A DNA stretch of 28,003 bases from an uncultured Prevotella sp. (GCA_900542795.1 UQPD01000010.1:1-28003); one strand, 5' to 3'. Counted from the stretch's first letter, positions 7,584 to 17,211 are shown. Translations and numbers: made by a program. The notes: generated from the sequence alone by a model not told the origin.

Positions 7584-9545
7584 ATGAAAAGTAAAAAAAT
7601 ATATACAAAACTCCTCTTGGCGGGTAGTTTGATGTTGTTGAGTGGCTCGCTCACTTCGTGCGATGATTTCTTGACGCTTCTTCCTACAGACCAACTTCCT
7701 GAGGAGAACTTCTGGCAAGACAAGTCTGACGTTGATGGTGTGCGTGCTGGTGCATACGATCAGTTGGCTGCAAGCGGTCAGACTGAAAAAATCTTGCAAT
7801 GGGGCGAGCTACGTTCGGACAACCTTTCGCTGAATAACGTCTCAAATACTTCGATCGACAACTTGCAGAATGCTGTGCTTCAGCCCAGCGAAGGCATGTT
7901 CGATTGGAGCGGTTTCTACACAGGTATCAATCTTTGCAACCTTGTCATTGAAAAGGGTGCTGAAATGACTGTACCTGGCAAAGAAGTTGACCCCAGCTTC
8001 ACTTTGTCAGACTATCGCGCTTATTGCGCTGAAATGACTGCCTTGCGTTCGCTCTACTATTTCTATTTGGTAAGAGCTTATCGTGATGTGCCTTATGTTA
8101 CGAAATCCATTCGTACAGATGCTGAAGCCAGAGCCAGTCACCATGCTGCCGTTTCGGGTGTGGCTATCATTGGCGAATGTATCAAAGAACTCGAAGAAAA
8201 TTTGAAATATGCAGCTGACAACTATGGCTCTGATGCGGATAACCGTGGACGTTTCACAAAAAAGGGCTTGAAGGCTTTGTTGGCTGATATGTATCTTTGG
8301 CGTGGTTGCATGCTCAAAGATTATATGAAGAAAGATAATGCTTCGAACCAAGTTAACCTTTCGGACGTATTGAATGCAGATGGTACTTACACTACAGGTG
8401 ATAGTACTGTTGTAGACAATGCTTATTGCAACACACAGGCTTTGGAATGCTTCAAAAAGGCAAAGAGCTATGCGGCTGCTGTTATCACAGACTTGAAGAC
8501 GAAGTATGATGAAGAGATAGCTAAGAATCCGAATGCTTATACTGCTGAAGAACGTACACAGTCTTATCCTCTCTATTTGAACGATCGTCGTTCTACTACG
8601 ATTAACGACGTGCCTTATTCTAACAACTTTGGAGCACAGAATTCTTTGGAAAGTGTTTTTGAGTTGCAATATGATGGTACCACTGTTACGAATTCAACGG
8701 TAAATGGTTATTTGTCAACTTACAGTAATAACGCATTTACACCTGCTGCCATGGCGCTCTCAAATACTTTGATTGCGTCTGCACAGTCTGTTGACCCTTC
8801 GGTAGGTTTTGGTAAGACTGACTTGCGTTTGCTCGAAACTTGTTACTACCAAGCTTCTACTACAAGCAAACCTGTTTGTAAGTTTGTGTTGCGCAACTTT
8901 GGTGTAAATAATACATTGGATTTGACAGAGACCGATGCTTATAATGGCATTTCAGGTCGTACTTCATCTTCGAACGATGCACACTGGCCTGTATATCGTT
9001 TGGCGGATATGATGTTGATTGAAGCCGAAGCCATTGCACGTATTGGTATGATGACTGATAACTTTACGCTTGAAGAAGCACGCGAAGGCTACAAGTTGGT
9101 TGCAGAACTCTTTAAGCGTAACAACCCCGCTTTGGTTGCTACAACCGCTGAGGCAAATGCACAAAACAAGGAAGCTACCTATGTTTGCCAACGCATCGAT
9201 AGCGAGCTTTATGTAACGAAAAATAATAAGGGTAAACCTAACCGCACTGCCAACGATTTGCTCCAGACTGTTTATAGAGAACGTCAGCGTGAGTTTATTG
9301 CAGAAGGTAAGCGTTGGTTCGACCTCGTTCGTCAGGCTGAGTATTCTTACGTTGATAGCAAAAAGGATACGGGTCCTGCATTGGGCTTTGGTAGCTTTAA
9401 GTCGCAGGTTACAGGTCGTTTGACCAAACTCTATAGTCTCTATAACCCCATTTACAGCGAAGAAATGAAGGTGAATGGTAAGGGACAGGCTGATGGTGGT
9501 CAGCTCGTGCAGAACCCCATTTGGGATCGTTACACTAAAAAATAA
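7584..9545 (+). CDS. SusD/RagB-family nutrient-binding outer-membrane lipoprotein (SusD1)
   Basis: I start this at the ATG at 7584 (653 residues). An in-frame start exists at 7509, but its first 25 codons would translate the intercistronic hairpin and would bury the lipoprotein signal. From 7584 the protein opens MKSKKIYTKLLL with lipobox LTSC and acylated Cys26, followed by DDFLT, the classic SusD N-terminus. The tetratricopeptide-like helices are covered by the ALRSLYYFYLVRAYRDVPYV stretch, and the C-terminal hallmark YRERQREFIAEGKRWFDLVR is intact. SusD forms the hinged lid of the SusC barrel on the cell surface and helps to bind ligand. Its partner is SusC1 just upstream. It ends 9 bp before the next FAS1 gene. 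Family assignment is secure; the ligand is unknown. Confidence 0.95.
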   Translation: MKSKKIYTKLLLAGSLMLLSGSLTSCDDFLTLLPTDQLPEENFWQDKSDVDGVRAGAYDQLAASGQTEKILQWGELRSDNLSLNNVSNTSIDNLQNAVLQPSEGMFDWSGFYTGINLCNLVIEKGAEMTVPGKEVDPSFTLSDYRAYCAEMTALRSLYYFYLVRAYRDVPYVTKSIRTDAEARASHHAAVSGVAIIGECIKELEENLKYAADNYGSDADNRGRFTKKGLKALLADMYLWRGCMLKDYMKKDNASNQVNLSDVLNADGTYTTGDSTVVDNAYCNTQALECFKKAKSYAAAVITDLKTKYDEEIAKNPNAYTAEERTQSYPLYLNDRRSTTINDVPYSNNFGAQNSLESVFELQYDGTTVTNSTVNGYLSTYSNNAFTPAAMALSNTLIASAQSVDPSVGFGKTDLRLLETCYYQASTTSKPVCKFVLRNFGVNNTLDLTETDAYNGISGRTSSSNDAHWPVYRLADMMLIEAEAIARIGMMTDNFTLEEAREGYKLVAELFKRNNPALVATTAEANAQNKEATYVCQRIDSELYVTKNNKGKPNRTANDLLQTVYRERQREFIAEGKRWFDLVRQAEYSYVDSKKDTGPALGFGSFKSQVTGRLTKLYSLYNPIYSEEMKVNGKGQADGGQLVQNPIWDRYTKK

Positions 9546-9554
9546 GGTAAGTTT

Positions 9555-11753
9555 ATGAAAACATTCTTTTCTAAATTTGGAATAGGATCGATGAGTGTGA
9601 GCATGTTGCTCATGGCTGGTGCGCTCTTTACAGTTTCGGCTTGTAAAGAGAACATCAGTGAGGACAACTATGCGATTGCACAGAAGAAGACGGTTGAGGA
9701 TTACCTTGGCGCAATAGATTCCCTTTCAAGTATTAAGCAGATTTTCAGTGAGGTTAAATTAGGCCTTTCTGACAATGCTTCGGTTATTGGTAGTGCCTTG
9801 GCTGCACGTGGTAATTACACGGTGTTTGCGCCAAGCAACAAGGCTATTGCAGCTTATGTATTGAAGGTTACAAATGGTGTAACTACTGATATTGATTCTT
9901 TAAAATACGATCAGAAAAAGGCTATTGCCTTGAACTGTGTGATTGATAATGGTAGTAACAATGCCTACGAGTTGGCGGACTTCCCTAACAATGGTATGTT
10001 TGCGATTAGCAACTTGCGTGACCGCCGTATCTCGTGTAAGCAAAACACAGATGGCGACTATGTCTTGAACGATGATTCTAAGGTCGTTGTATCGAACTTG
10101 GAGGCATCGAATGGTATGTTGCACATTATCGACCATGTGATTGTTCCTTCGGATAATACCATCGCAGAATTGCTTAGCCAAGCTGAGAATATGCGTATCA
10201 TGAGCCGTTTGGTTCAGGAAACGGGTTATGCCGACAAACTTTCTCTGAAGACTACGGACGAAGAAGCTTATGAAAAGGAACACATTGCGTATGCAGGTGA
10301 AACACGTCGTCTTACGGATATAGTACCCGTTAAGTTTGCTTACCAAAGCAAGCGTAACGTGGGTTACACAGGTTTTATTGAAACCGATGCTGTACTGAAT
10401 CAAGACTGGGGTATTTCTGCCCCCGAATTGGATGCTGATGGTAACATTACGAAGCAAAGTTGGGATAATATTTTGTCTGAACTCCAAGCGAAGTGTGAGG
10501 CTATCTATGGTACAGAAGCTCGGGGCGATTTAACGAATGCTAAGAATGCGCTCAACCAATTCCTGGCTTACCACTTTATGGATGGTAAGATTGTGATGGA
10601 AGACCGCTCGGCTGTTCACCATTGGAATGAGTATAACTACATTTGTGGCGATAGCTATGCTGTTAAGTCTTCGGACCAATATACTGTTAACGTATGGGAT
10701 TATTACACTACCATGTCGGGCGCCTTGTTAAAGGTGACACAGCTTGCCGAAGGTGAACATGATTTCTACTTGAATCGTATTTCTGAGTATAATACAGAAT
10801 GGGTGGGTACAAACCAAGGTGACTATAAGGAGTTGGGCGTTGTGGCACAACACGATAACAAACCAGGTTTGAATATCCTCGTTAGTAAGAAGAACAATGG
10901 TGTGAATGCTTCGGGCAATGACACTACTTATAATAACGATGGTGCCAATGGTTATTACTTCCCCATTAACCATGTGCTTGTAAATAGCAATGACACGAAA
11001 ATTGCGTTGAGTTCAGAGCGTATTCGTATTGACTTTACTACGATGTTCCCTGAAATCCTTTCAAACGACATTCGTGGTAATAAGGCTGCTTATTTCCCGC
11101 AGGGTTATTTTAAGAACCTTATGAACGAAAGCGTAGATACGAAGTTCTATTACATGCTGGAAGGTTTTGATGGTGCTAACTTTGGTTGGAAGGATTATCA
11201 AGGCGATGAGTTCGCTGTGAGCGGACAGTATGACTTTGTGGTTAAACTGCCGCGTGTGCCTAAGGATGGTACTTACGAACTCCGTTTAGGAGTTTCTAAT
11301 AATGCAGAGCGTGGTATGGTGCAGATTTATTTGGGTACTTCGCCCGACAACTTGTTACCTATCGGTCTTCCTATTGACCAACGTGAGGTGCCTGATGTGA
11401 TTCCTGGTAATCCTTGGGTGGCTGATAAGGACGTTAACTACGACAGAACAATTTGTCTTGAAAACGACCGTAACCTCCGTAACCAAGGTTATATGAAGGG
11501 ACCGCAGTATTTCCACCAAAATGGTAACAGTAAGGGTGGTGAACCTGTACGTAACATCAAGGGTGCAGGTACCGTGGATGCGGCTGCTTTGAGACGTATT
11601 CTTACTGCACAGACCTTCCATGCTAATCAGGACTACTACTTACGCTTTAAGTTGGCTATTCCTGACTACGCTACTTCACGTTTGTTCCTTGACTACATTG
11701 AATTTGTACCTTCCAGCGTATATAATGGCACTGAGCCTGAAGATATCTGGTAA
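9555..11753 (+). CDS. FAS1-domain surface lipoprotein with C-terminal beta domain
   Basis: This 732-residue protein has a type II signal peptide, lipobox VSAC and acylated Cys30, followed by KENISED. A clear FAS1 domain spans about 50-199, with H1 motif YTVFAPSNKAI (88-98) and terminal motif SNGMLHIIDHVIVP (185-198). A second, degenerate FAS1-like region runs to about 480, ending near NGYYFPINHVLV. The last ~190 residues look like a beta-sandwich, with strands such as GTYELRLGVSNN and a closing SRLFLDYIEFVP, reminiscent of galactose-binding/CBM-like folds; this is an impression, not a match. It begins 9 bp after susD1 and ends with three consecutive in-frame stops (TAA TAG TAA). Its position after SusD is where SusE/F-type surface binding proteins sit in utilisation loci, which suggests a ligand-binding role. 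Confidence 0.8.
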   Translation: MKTFFSKFGIGSMSVSMLLMAGALFTVSACKENISEDNYAIAQKKTVEDYLGAIDSLSSIKQIFSEVKLGLSDNASVIGSALAARGNYTVFAPSNKAIAAYVLKVTNGVTTDIDSLKYDQKKAIALNCVIDNGSNNAYELADFPNNGMFAISNLRDRRISCKQNTDGDYVLNDDSKVVVSNLEASNGMLHIIDHVIVPSDNTIAELLSQAENMRIMSRLVQETGYADKLSLKTTDEEAYEKEHIAYAGETRRLTDIVPVKFAYQSKRNVGYTGFIETDAVLNQDWGISAPELDADGNITKQSWDNILSELQAKCEAIYGTEARGDLTNAKNALNQFLAYHFMDGKIVMEDRSAVHHWNEYNYICGDSYAVKSSDQYTVNVWDYYTTMSGALLKVTQLAEGEHDFYLNRISEYNTEWVGTNQGDYKELGVVAQHDNKPGLNILVSKKNNGVNASGNDTTYNNDGANGYYFPINHVLVNSNDTKIALSSERIRIDFTTMFPEILSNDIRGNKAAYFPQGYFKNLMNESVDTKFYYMLEGFDGANFGWKDYQGDEFAVSGQYDFVVKLPRVPKDGTYELRLGVSNNAERGMVQIYLGTSPDNLLPIGLPIDQREVPDVIPGNPWVADKDVNYDRTICLENDRNLRNQGYMKGPQYFHQNGNSKGGEPVRNIKGAGTVDAAALRRILTAQTFHANQDYYLRFKLAIPDYATSRLFLDYIEFVPSSVYNGTEPEDIW

Positions 11754-11780
11754 TAGTAACAAAATAAGATAATACCTATC

Positions 11781-13652
11781 ATGAAACTTAAATCAGTTCA
11801 AAAGGTCATGGGTGGAATCTTGGGTGCTGCAGTACTCTTAGGCATCCCTTCTTGCTCAGACGACCATTTCGATATTAAGACTCAAGGTGCTGGTAACACA
11901 ATTTGGCAGAATATTGAGGCTAATTCTCAGCTTGAGGATGTAGCATCAATTCTTAAGCAAGTGAGAGTTTATACGAAGCTTGAGGATAAGAAACGCACAA
12001 TGACTTATGCTGAATTGTTGGACCAACCTCAGTCGTTCACCTTCTTTGCACCTGTCAATGGTTCTTTCGATGCAAACTACTATCTTTCGAAGATTGAAGA
12101 GATTAAGACTAAGAGAGCAAATGGTGAGACAGCTTCTGCCGATACTTTGGAGTACAACCTCGGTGTGCAGTTTGCGCAGAACCACTTGGCTCGTTTCAAC
12201 TTTGAGTCTGTAAAGGGTGAACAAAGTCTCCGTCTTTACAATGGTAAGTTGGCAACTTTTAATGCTACAGACAGCGTATTCAATGGCGTTAAGTTGAATG
12301 CAGGCTTGACAAACATTGCCTCTTCAAATGGTGTGCTTCACTGTTTGGATGGCGTTTCACCTTTTGCTTATAATGTGTATGAGTATATGGGTGCTAAGTC
12401 AGAACATAGCTCTGTATACAACATTCTCAATGATCCTTCAATCAATAAGAAGATATTCAACGAAGGTCAAAGTACTCCTGGTGGTATGAATTCTGAGGGT
12501 AACATGGTTTATATCGACTCGGTTTATACTTATAGCAATGAGTTGATTGACAATTGTGGTGCACAGATTAAGAACGAGGATAGTATGTATGTAGCTGTTA
12601 TCCCTACCAATGCTGCTTGGAAGCAGGCAGAGGCTAAGGTTAAGAAGCTCTTCAACTATGCGCACTTGTACAGATACAACTACAAGGGTGGTAATACGCC
12701 TTCTCAGGCATTCCAAACTCGTTACGATTTGTCTAATGCAGACTCTTTGCAGCAGTACAATGTGGAGAAAGAGTTGATTACAAGCATGTATTTCACTCCC
12801 TCTATTTGGGCGCAGAAGTATAATCGTAATGAAGTTGATGCGATTGCACAGCATGCGATGTATGCCGACTCGCTTACAACTACCAATCAGCGTATTTTCT
12901 ATAATCCGAATAAGGGTCAGTTGAATCCGCTCTTTGGTAATGGACACTATGTGAAGGCTTCGAATGGTGTAATCTTCCCTGTTGACGCTTACACAATCGA
13001 TCCGTCTTACACCATTATGCAGAGCAGCACACTCAACATGAGTTCAACTTATAATGTGGGTGATGCAATCATCGGTGGTTCTTCGGGTAAGGGTGAATAT
13101 ACTTACCTCACGGAAGGTGAACAAGGTAACCACGAAGAAAGTATTGACATCTCAATGCTCGAAGATAAGGGTTATCGTTACTTCGGTACGGAGAGTGTAA
13201 ACAGCTCACTCGAAGTGTTCTTCCCGCTTCGTGATGTGTTTAGTGGCAAGTATCGCATTCGCATTCAGCTTCTTCCTAACCGTGTTGATAAGTATCACCA
13301 GTGGTTTAAGGAAGGAAAGGACTCTTTGGGTAATACCGTACAGGTAGAGGTTCCTCAGCATACAAAGTTCTGTGCTTCTGTGTATGACGATGAGGGTAAC
13401 CAAATTGGTCAGACTACAGATCCTATCACGGTTAGCGAAGACAAAATGGAAATTGTAACACTTTTCGAAAGTCTTGAAATTCCTAAGTGCTACTACAATC
13501 TTCCTACTGGCGTTTCAAACTGTTTCCCCGTGCTTAAGGTAGAGATTCCTCTCAACCGTACTTATCAGCCCGACCGTAGAAAGCGTGCTCCGCAGTTGAG
13601 TGTGGTTAAAATCTTTATTGATCCTGTACACGAAACTGAAAGCGGAAACTAA
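11781..13652 (+). CDS. Second FAS1-domain surface lipoprotein with C-terminal beta domain
   Basis: This 623-residue protein has lipobox IPSC and acylated Cys25, followed by SDDHFD, a surface-export-like acidic stretch. The first FAS1 domain is about 40-195 (FTFFAPVNGSF at 86-96; SNGVLHCLDGVSPF at 182-195). A second is about 198-410 (YVAVIPTNAAW at 270-280; SNGVIFPVDAYTIDP at 394-408). The C-terminal region (about 440-615) is strand-rich, with LEVFFPLRDVFSGKYRIRIQ. It has the same layout as the protein encoded just upstream, suggesting ancient duplication, but the two are clearly diverged. It begins 27 bp after that gene and ends TAA TAA. A folded hairpin separates it from susC2. Function is inferred to be surface binding for the SusC2/SusD2 pair or adhesion. 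Confidence 0.8.
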   Translation: MKLKSVQKVMGGILGAAVLLGIPSCSDDHFDIKTQGAGNTIWQNIEANSQLEDVASILKQVRVYTKLEDKKRTMTYAELLDQPQSFTFFAPVNGSFDANYYLSKIEEIKTKRANGETASADTLEYNLGVQFAQNHLARFNFESVKGEQSLRLYNGKLATFNATDSVFNGVKLNAGLTNIASSNGVLHCLDGVSPFAYNVYEYMGAKSEHSSVYNILNDPSINKKIFNEGQSTPGGMNSEGNMVYIDSVYTYSNELIDNCGAQIKNEDSMYVAVIPTNAAWKQAEAKVKKLFNYAHLYRYNYKGGNTPSQAFQTRYDLSNADSLQQYNVEKELITSMYFTPSIWAQKYNRNEVDAIAQHAMYADSLTTTNQRIFYNPNKGQLNPLFGNGHYVKASNGVIFPVDAYTIDPSYTIMQSSTLNMSSTYNVGDAIIGGSSGKGEYTYLTEGEQGNHEESIDISMLEDKGYRYFGTESVNSSLEVFFPLRDVFSGKYRIRIQLLPNRVDKYHQWFKEGKDSLGNTVQVEVPQHTKFCASVYDDEGNQIGQTTDPITVSEDKMEIVTLFESLEIPKCYYNLPTGVSNCFPVLKVEIPLNRTYQPDRRKRAPQLSVVKIFIDPVHETESGN

Positions 13653-13666
13653 TAAGCATCAAGTTT

Positions 13667-13700
13667 CAGGCAGAATGCTTGTTTCGGCAAGCTCTGCCTG
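13667..13700 (+). promoter_or_regulatory. Intercistronic hairpin before susC2
   Basis: CAGGCAGA (13667-13674) pairs with TCTGCCTG (13693-13700), and GCTTG (13677-13681) pairs with CAAGC (13688-13692), leaving a 6-nt loop TTTCGG and a 2-nt bulge. This is a stable GC-containing 13-bp hairpin. It is followed by AGCCTTATTCC rather than a long T-run, so it would be at best a leaky terminator; RNA processing or protection of the 3' end of the upstream message is equally possible. Confidence 0.55.
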
Positions 13701-13733
13701 AGCCTTATTCCAACTTTAATATTGCATAATATA

Positions 13734-16700
13734 ATGAACAACAATAAGAAAATACACTTGATGCAGGGTACGCTGAAAGCTGGCGTATGCATTTTCATGC
13801 TCTCTGGTGCATGTGTGCTTTCTGCTCAAAAACCGAGAAAAGCTCCTATTGTTAGGACTGCTCAGCAAACGGCACCTCAGTATAAGATGAAGGAAGTGTC
13901 GGGCTATGTGTTTGATGGTGCAACGAAAAAGCCTCTCGCAGGTGTGAAGGTTCAGTCATTGAACAATCGCTACTACACTACGCTTACTGACGATGATGGT
14001 AAGTATACCCTTCGTGTTCCTGAGTTTGTTGACGCTCTTTACATTGACGTTCAGGAGTATAACCCCGCACAGGTTACGTTTAAGAGTCTTCGTGTGCCTA
14101 CTGTTTATTTGACAAGCGGCATGAACACGAACTTCTATGCGGATGGTACTTCTTTGAACAATAATAAGACCCTATTTGTAGATGAACCTAACTCTCTTAC
14201 CATCGAAAACGAGATGGAAAAGGGATTGGCTGGTTCACTCCGCATCATCAACCGTGGTGGTATGCCTGCACAGGGTGCTGCCATGTTTATCAATGGTCTT
14301 AACTCACTCAACAGCAACGCACAACCTTTGGTAATTGTTGATGGCGTAATGATTGATATGCAGTACGACCGTTCTACCATTCACCAGGGTTTTGTAAATA
14401 ACCTTTTGAATATCATCGATCCTGATGATGTTGAAAGTGTTGAGGTGATTAAGAATGGTACTGCACGTTATGGTGCTAAGGGTGCAAATGGTGTATTGCT
14501 CATCAATACTCGTCGTGGTAAGAGCATGGCTACGCGTATTAACTTCCGCGCTTATGCTGGCTATGAAACGACGCCCGAGCAAACCAAGATGATGAACGCT
14601 GGTCAGTATCGCAACTATATTACCGAACTTATCGGTACACAGCCTAACATTGACCAGATTGCAAGTTCTAAGACGATTCCTTTCCTCAACGAGGATAAGT
14701 CATACTTCTTCTACGATCTTTATCACAATGAAACAGATTGGCAGAAGGATCTCTATCACGAAACCTTTACACAAAACTATAAGGTGAGTGTAGATGGTGG
14801 TGATGATGTGGCTATGTATCACCTTTCGTTGGGTTATGCGCAGAGCGATGCTACGGCAAGAAAGAACGACTTCAACCGCTTGAACATCCGTTTCAATACT
14901 GATGTTAACATGTTCAAGAACTTTGTAACGGGTATGGACTTCTCGTATGCCCGTAACGCTTACAATCTTCGCGACAACGGTTGGGCTGAAAACTACAATA
15001 CGCGCAACATCAGCTCGCCTAATGTTTTGGGTCTTATCCAGACTCCTTTCATTAGTCCGTATGCTCACTTTGTTCACTCTGATGGTTCGGGCTTGAGCCT
15101 TGTACACTCTAACAATGTGTACTCGGGTAAGGTTTATACCGATGATAATAACCCCTTCGTGTTCGGTGAACAGTTTGGATTTACGGGTATTATCAACCCC
15201 TATTGGATTTTGCAGAATGGTGAAGGCGATAACAAGAACTTCCAGGAACAGACGCAGTTCAACATCAACATTTCGCCTAACTACAAGGTTAACAAGTACC
15301 TTACTATTAAGGATCGCTTTAGCTACATCCTTAACCGTAACAACGAAAAGTACTACTTGCCTAAGTATGGTACTCCCGCTAAGACAGTTGAAGGATTGGG
15401 TGACGTTACCAGTATCGTAAGTACACAGTTCGCTAAAGAAACTACTCTTTTCAACGACTTCTCTGTGGATTGGCGTCGCGTATTTGGTGCACACGATGTG
15501 GCTCTTACTGGTGGCTTCCGCTTTAACTCTTACTCATACAGCTATAGCAGCGTAACAGGTTATAACAATGACCAGGATAAGATGCCTAACATGTCTTACT
15601 CTTTGCAGTATAAGAACTACGGCGGTGCAAACGATAACTGGAATAACTTGGCATACTACCTCGTTGCGGGTTATAACTACAAGAACAAGTACTTCCTCAA
15701 TGGTACCATGTCAATGGAAGCTTCTTCACGTTTCGGTAAGAATGCTGACTCTGGTGTGAAACTTTGCGGTGTAACTTGGGGTCTCTTCCCCTCTTTGCAG
15801 GCTGCATGGTTGATCTCTTCTGAAAAGTGGTTCAATGTGAAGGGTATCGATTACTTGAAGTTGACTGGTGGTTACGAAATGAGTGGTAACGATAACATCG
15901 ACTACTACGCTACACGTACTTACTTCTCAAACTTCCAGTTCTTGGATAAGGCTACTGGTCTTGTACTTGCGAATATCAAGAACCCCAAATTGCAGTGGGA
16001 AACTACAAAGCGTTTCAACGTTGGTCTTCAGGCAAGCTTGCTGAACAACCGTGTGAACTTGGGTCTTGAATACTTCAACAGTAAGACTGACAACTTGCTC
16101 ACTCGCAAGTCGGTAAGTGACGTTACAGGTTTGTCTACCATGTGGTCGAACGATGGTGCACTTAGCAACAAGGGTGTTGACTTCAACATCAATGCCATGT
16201 TGATTCAGCACAAGGATTGGCGTTGGCAGGCTGGTTTCTCAATCGGTCACTACAAGAATGAAATCACTTCGTTGCCCACATCTAACCTCAACACCATCCG
16301 TACTTACGCGCTTAACGAAGATGGTTCACGTGGTGCTGAAACTCAGATGCATGGTTATACCTCTTCAATCTATGGTAGCAACAATGTGTTGACTGCTGTA
16401 GGTAAGGCTGCTGGTTTGTTCTATGGTTACAAAACTGCTGGTGTATTTGCTACAGATGCTGAAGCAGCTTCTGCTGGTAAGTATGGTTACCTCCGCTATC
16501 CGACAGGTCTTTCTGAACAGCCTTCACGCGACTTCCGCGCTGGTGACGTTCACTTCGTAGACCAAAATGGTGATGGTTGGATTAACGAGGCTGATATGGT
16601 TGTTATTGGCGACCCCAACCCCGATATCTATGGTAACATCTTTACATCGCTCAGCTGGAAGAGCTTGAAGTTGGATGTAAACTTCAAGTATTCTTTGGGT

Positions 16701-17117
16701 AACGATGTATTCAACTATCAGCGTTCACAACTCGAATCGCTCAATACAAACTGGAACCAAACAACTGCTGCAGTGAACCGTTGGCGCTATGAAGGTCAGC
16801 AGACTGACATGCCGCGTGCAATGTATACTACCAGCGACCAGTGGGTAAACAACGAGCGTTTCTCTGACCGTTGGATTGAAGATGGCTCATACCTCAAGCT
16901 TAAGAACATCCGTTTGACTTACAAGATTCCTGTAAACCTTAGCTGGTTGCTCGGTCTCTCTGTATGGGGCGAATGCAATAATGTCTTCACTATTTCTAAG
17001 TACACAGGCAATGATCCTGAATTCTCAGCTGGAAATGGTGTGCTCTACCAGGGTATTGATGCTGGCTATCTGCCGCAGAGCCGCAACTTCTCTTTAGGTG
17101 TAACCATCAACCTCTAA
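13734..17117 (+). CDS. SusC/RagA-family TonB-dependent outer-membrane transporter (SusC2)
   Basis: I chose the ATG at 13734 (1127 residues) over a TTG four codons upstream because it gives a cleaner Sec signal peptide (MNNNKKIHLMQ, cleavage near LSAQ at about 31). A Lys/Arg/Gln-rich spacer follows, then a carboxypeptidase-regulatory-like domain (EVSGYVFDGATKKPLAGVKV onward). The plug domain carries INGLNSLNSNAQPLVIVDGV and VESVEVIKNGTARYGAKGANG. The remainder is the beta barrel. The final residues are SLGVTINL: the C-terminal residue is Leu, not the aromatic usually found at the end of outer-membrane barrels and present in SusC1. It is distantly related to SusC1 rather than a recent duplicate, because plug motifs and N-terminus differ widely. 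Its SusD partner follows after 94 bp. Confidence 0.94.
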   Translation: MNNNKKIHLMQGTLKAGVCIFMLSGACVLSAQKPRKAPIVRTAQQTAPQYKMKEVSGYVFDGATKKPLAGVKVQSLNNRYYTTLTDDDGKYTLRVPEFVDALYIDVQEYNPAQVTFKSLRVPTVYLTSGMNTNFYADGTSLNNNKTLFVDEPNSLTIENEMEKGLAGSLRIINRGGMPAQGAAMFINGLNSLNSNAQPLVIVDGVMIDMQYDRSTIHQGFVNNLLNIIDPDDVESVEVIKNGTARYGAKGANGVLLINTRRGKSMATRINFRAYAGYETTPEQTKMMNAGQYRNYITELIGTQPNIDQIASSKTIPFLNEDKSYFFYDLYHNETDWQKDLYHETFTQNYKVSVDGGDDVAMYHLSLGYAQSDATARKNDFNRLNIRFNTDVNMFKNFVTGMDFSYARNAYNLRDNGWAENYNTRNISSPNVLGLIQTPFISPYAHFVHSDGSGLSLVHSNNVYSGKVYTDDNNPFVFGEQFGFTGIINPYWILQNGEGDNKNFQEQTQFNINISPNYKVNKYLTIKDRFSYILNRNNEKYYLPKYGTPAKTVEGLGDVTSIVSTQFAKETTLFNDFSVDWRRVFGAHDVALTGGFRFNSYSYSYSSVTGYNNDQDKMPNMSYSLQYKNYGGANDNWNNLAYYLVAGYNYKNKYFLNGTMSMEASSRFGKNADSGVKLCGVTWGLFPSLQAAWLISSEKWFNVKGIDYLKLTGGYEMSGNDNIDYYATRTYFSNFQFLDKATGLVLANIKNPKLQWETTKRFNVGLQASLLNNRVNLGLEYFNSKTDNLLTRKSVSDVTGLSTMWSNDGALSNKGVDFNINAMLIQHKDWRWQAGFSIGHYKNEITSLPTSNLNTIRTYALNEDGSRGAETQMHGYTSSIYGSNNVLTAVGKAAGLFYGYKTAGVFATDAEAASAGKYGYLRYPTGLSEQPSRDFRAGDVHFVDQNGDGWINEADMVVIGDPNPDIYGNIFTSLSWKSLKLDVNFKYSLGNDVFNYQRSQLESLNTNWNQTTAAVNRWRYEGQQTDMPRAMYTTSDQWVNNERFSDRWIEDGSYLKLKNIRLTYKIPVNLSWLLGLSVWGECNNVFTISKYTGNDPEFSAGNGVLYQGIDAGYLPQSRNFSLGVTINL

Positions 17118-17123
17118 TCGTAT

Positions 17124-17200
17124 ATAAAGAGTCGAGAGTGGGGAGTTCGGAAGTGTGAAATCCATTTTGACTTCTCAACTCTCAACTTTCAACTCTCATA
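17124..17200 (+). promoter_or_regulatory. Intercistronic imperfect hairpin between susC2 and susD2
   Basis: The spacer contains an imperfect inverted repeat: GAGTT-CG-GAAGT on the left pairs with ACTTC-TC-AACTC on the right, and flanking GAGAGT/ACTCTC blocks can extend it. The right side is a run of AACTCTCAACTTTCAACTCTC-like CT-rich repeats. It occupies the same position relative to susD2 as the 7504-7554 hairpin does to susD1, though the sequences are unrelated. No T-run follows, so it is unlikely to terminate. Post-transcriptional tuning is an inference. Confidence 0.4.
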
Positions 17201-17211
17201 AAAATACAACA

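Noticed and set aside
14700..15494. Long antisense open frame (about 264 codons) within susC2, and a similar one at 8007-8669 in susD1
   Set aside because: Both lie opposite strongly supported genes, have Ile/Val/Thr-rich composition produced by reverse-complementing biased codons, and show no domain motif, signal or start context.
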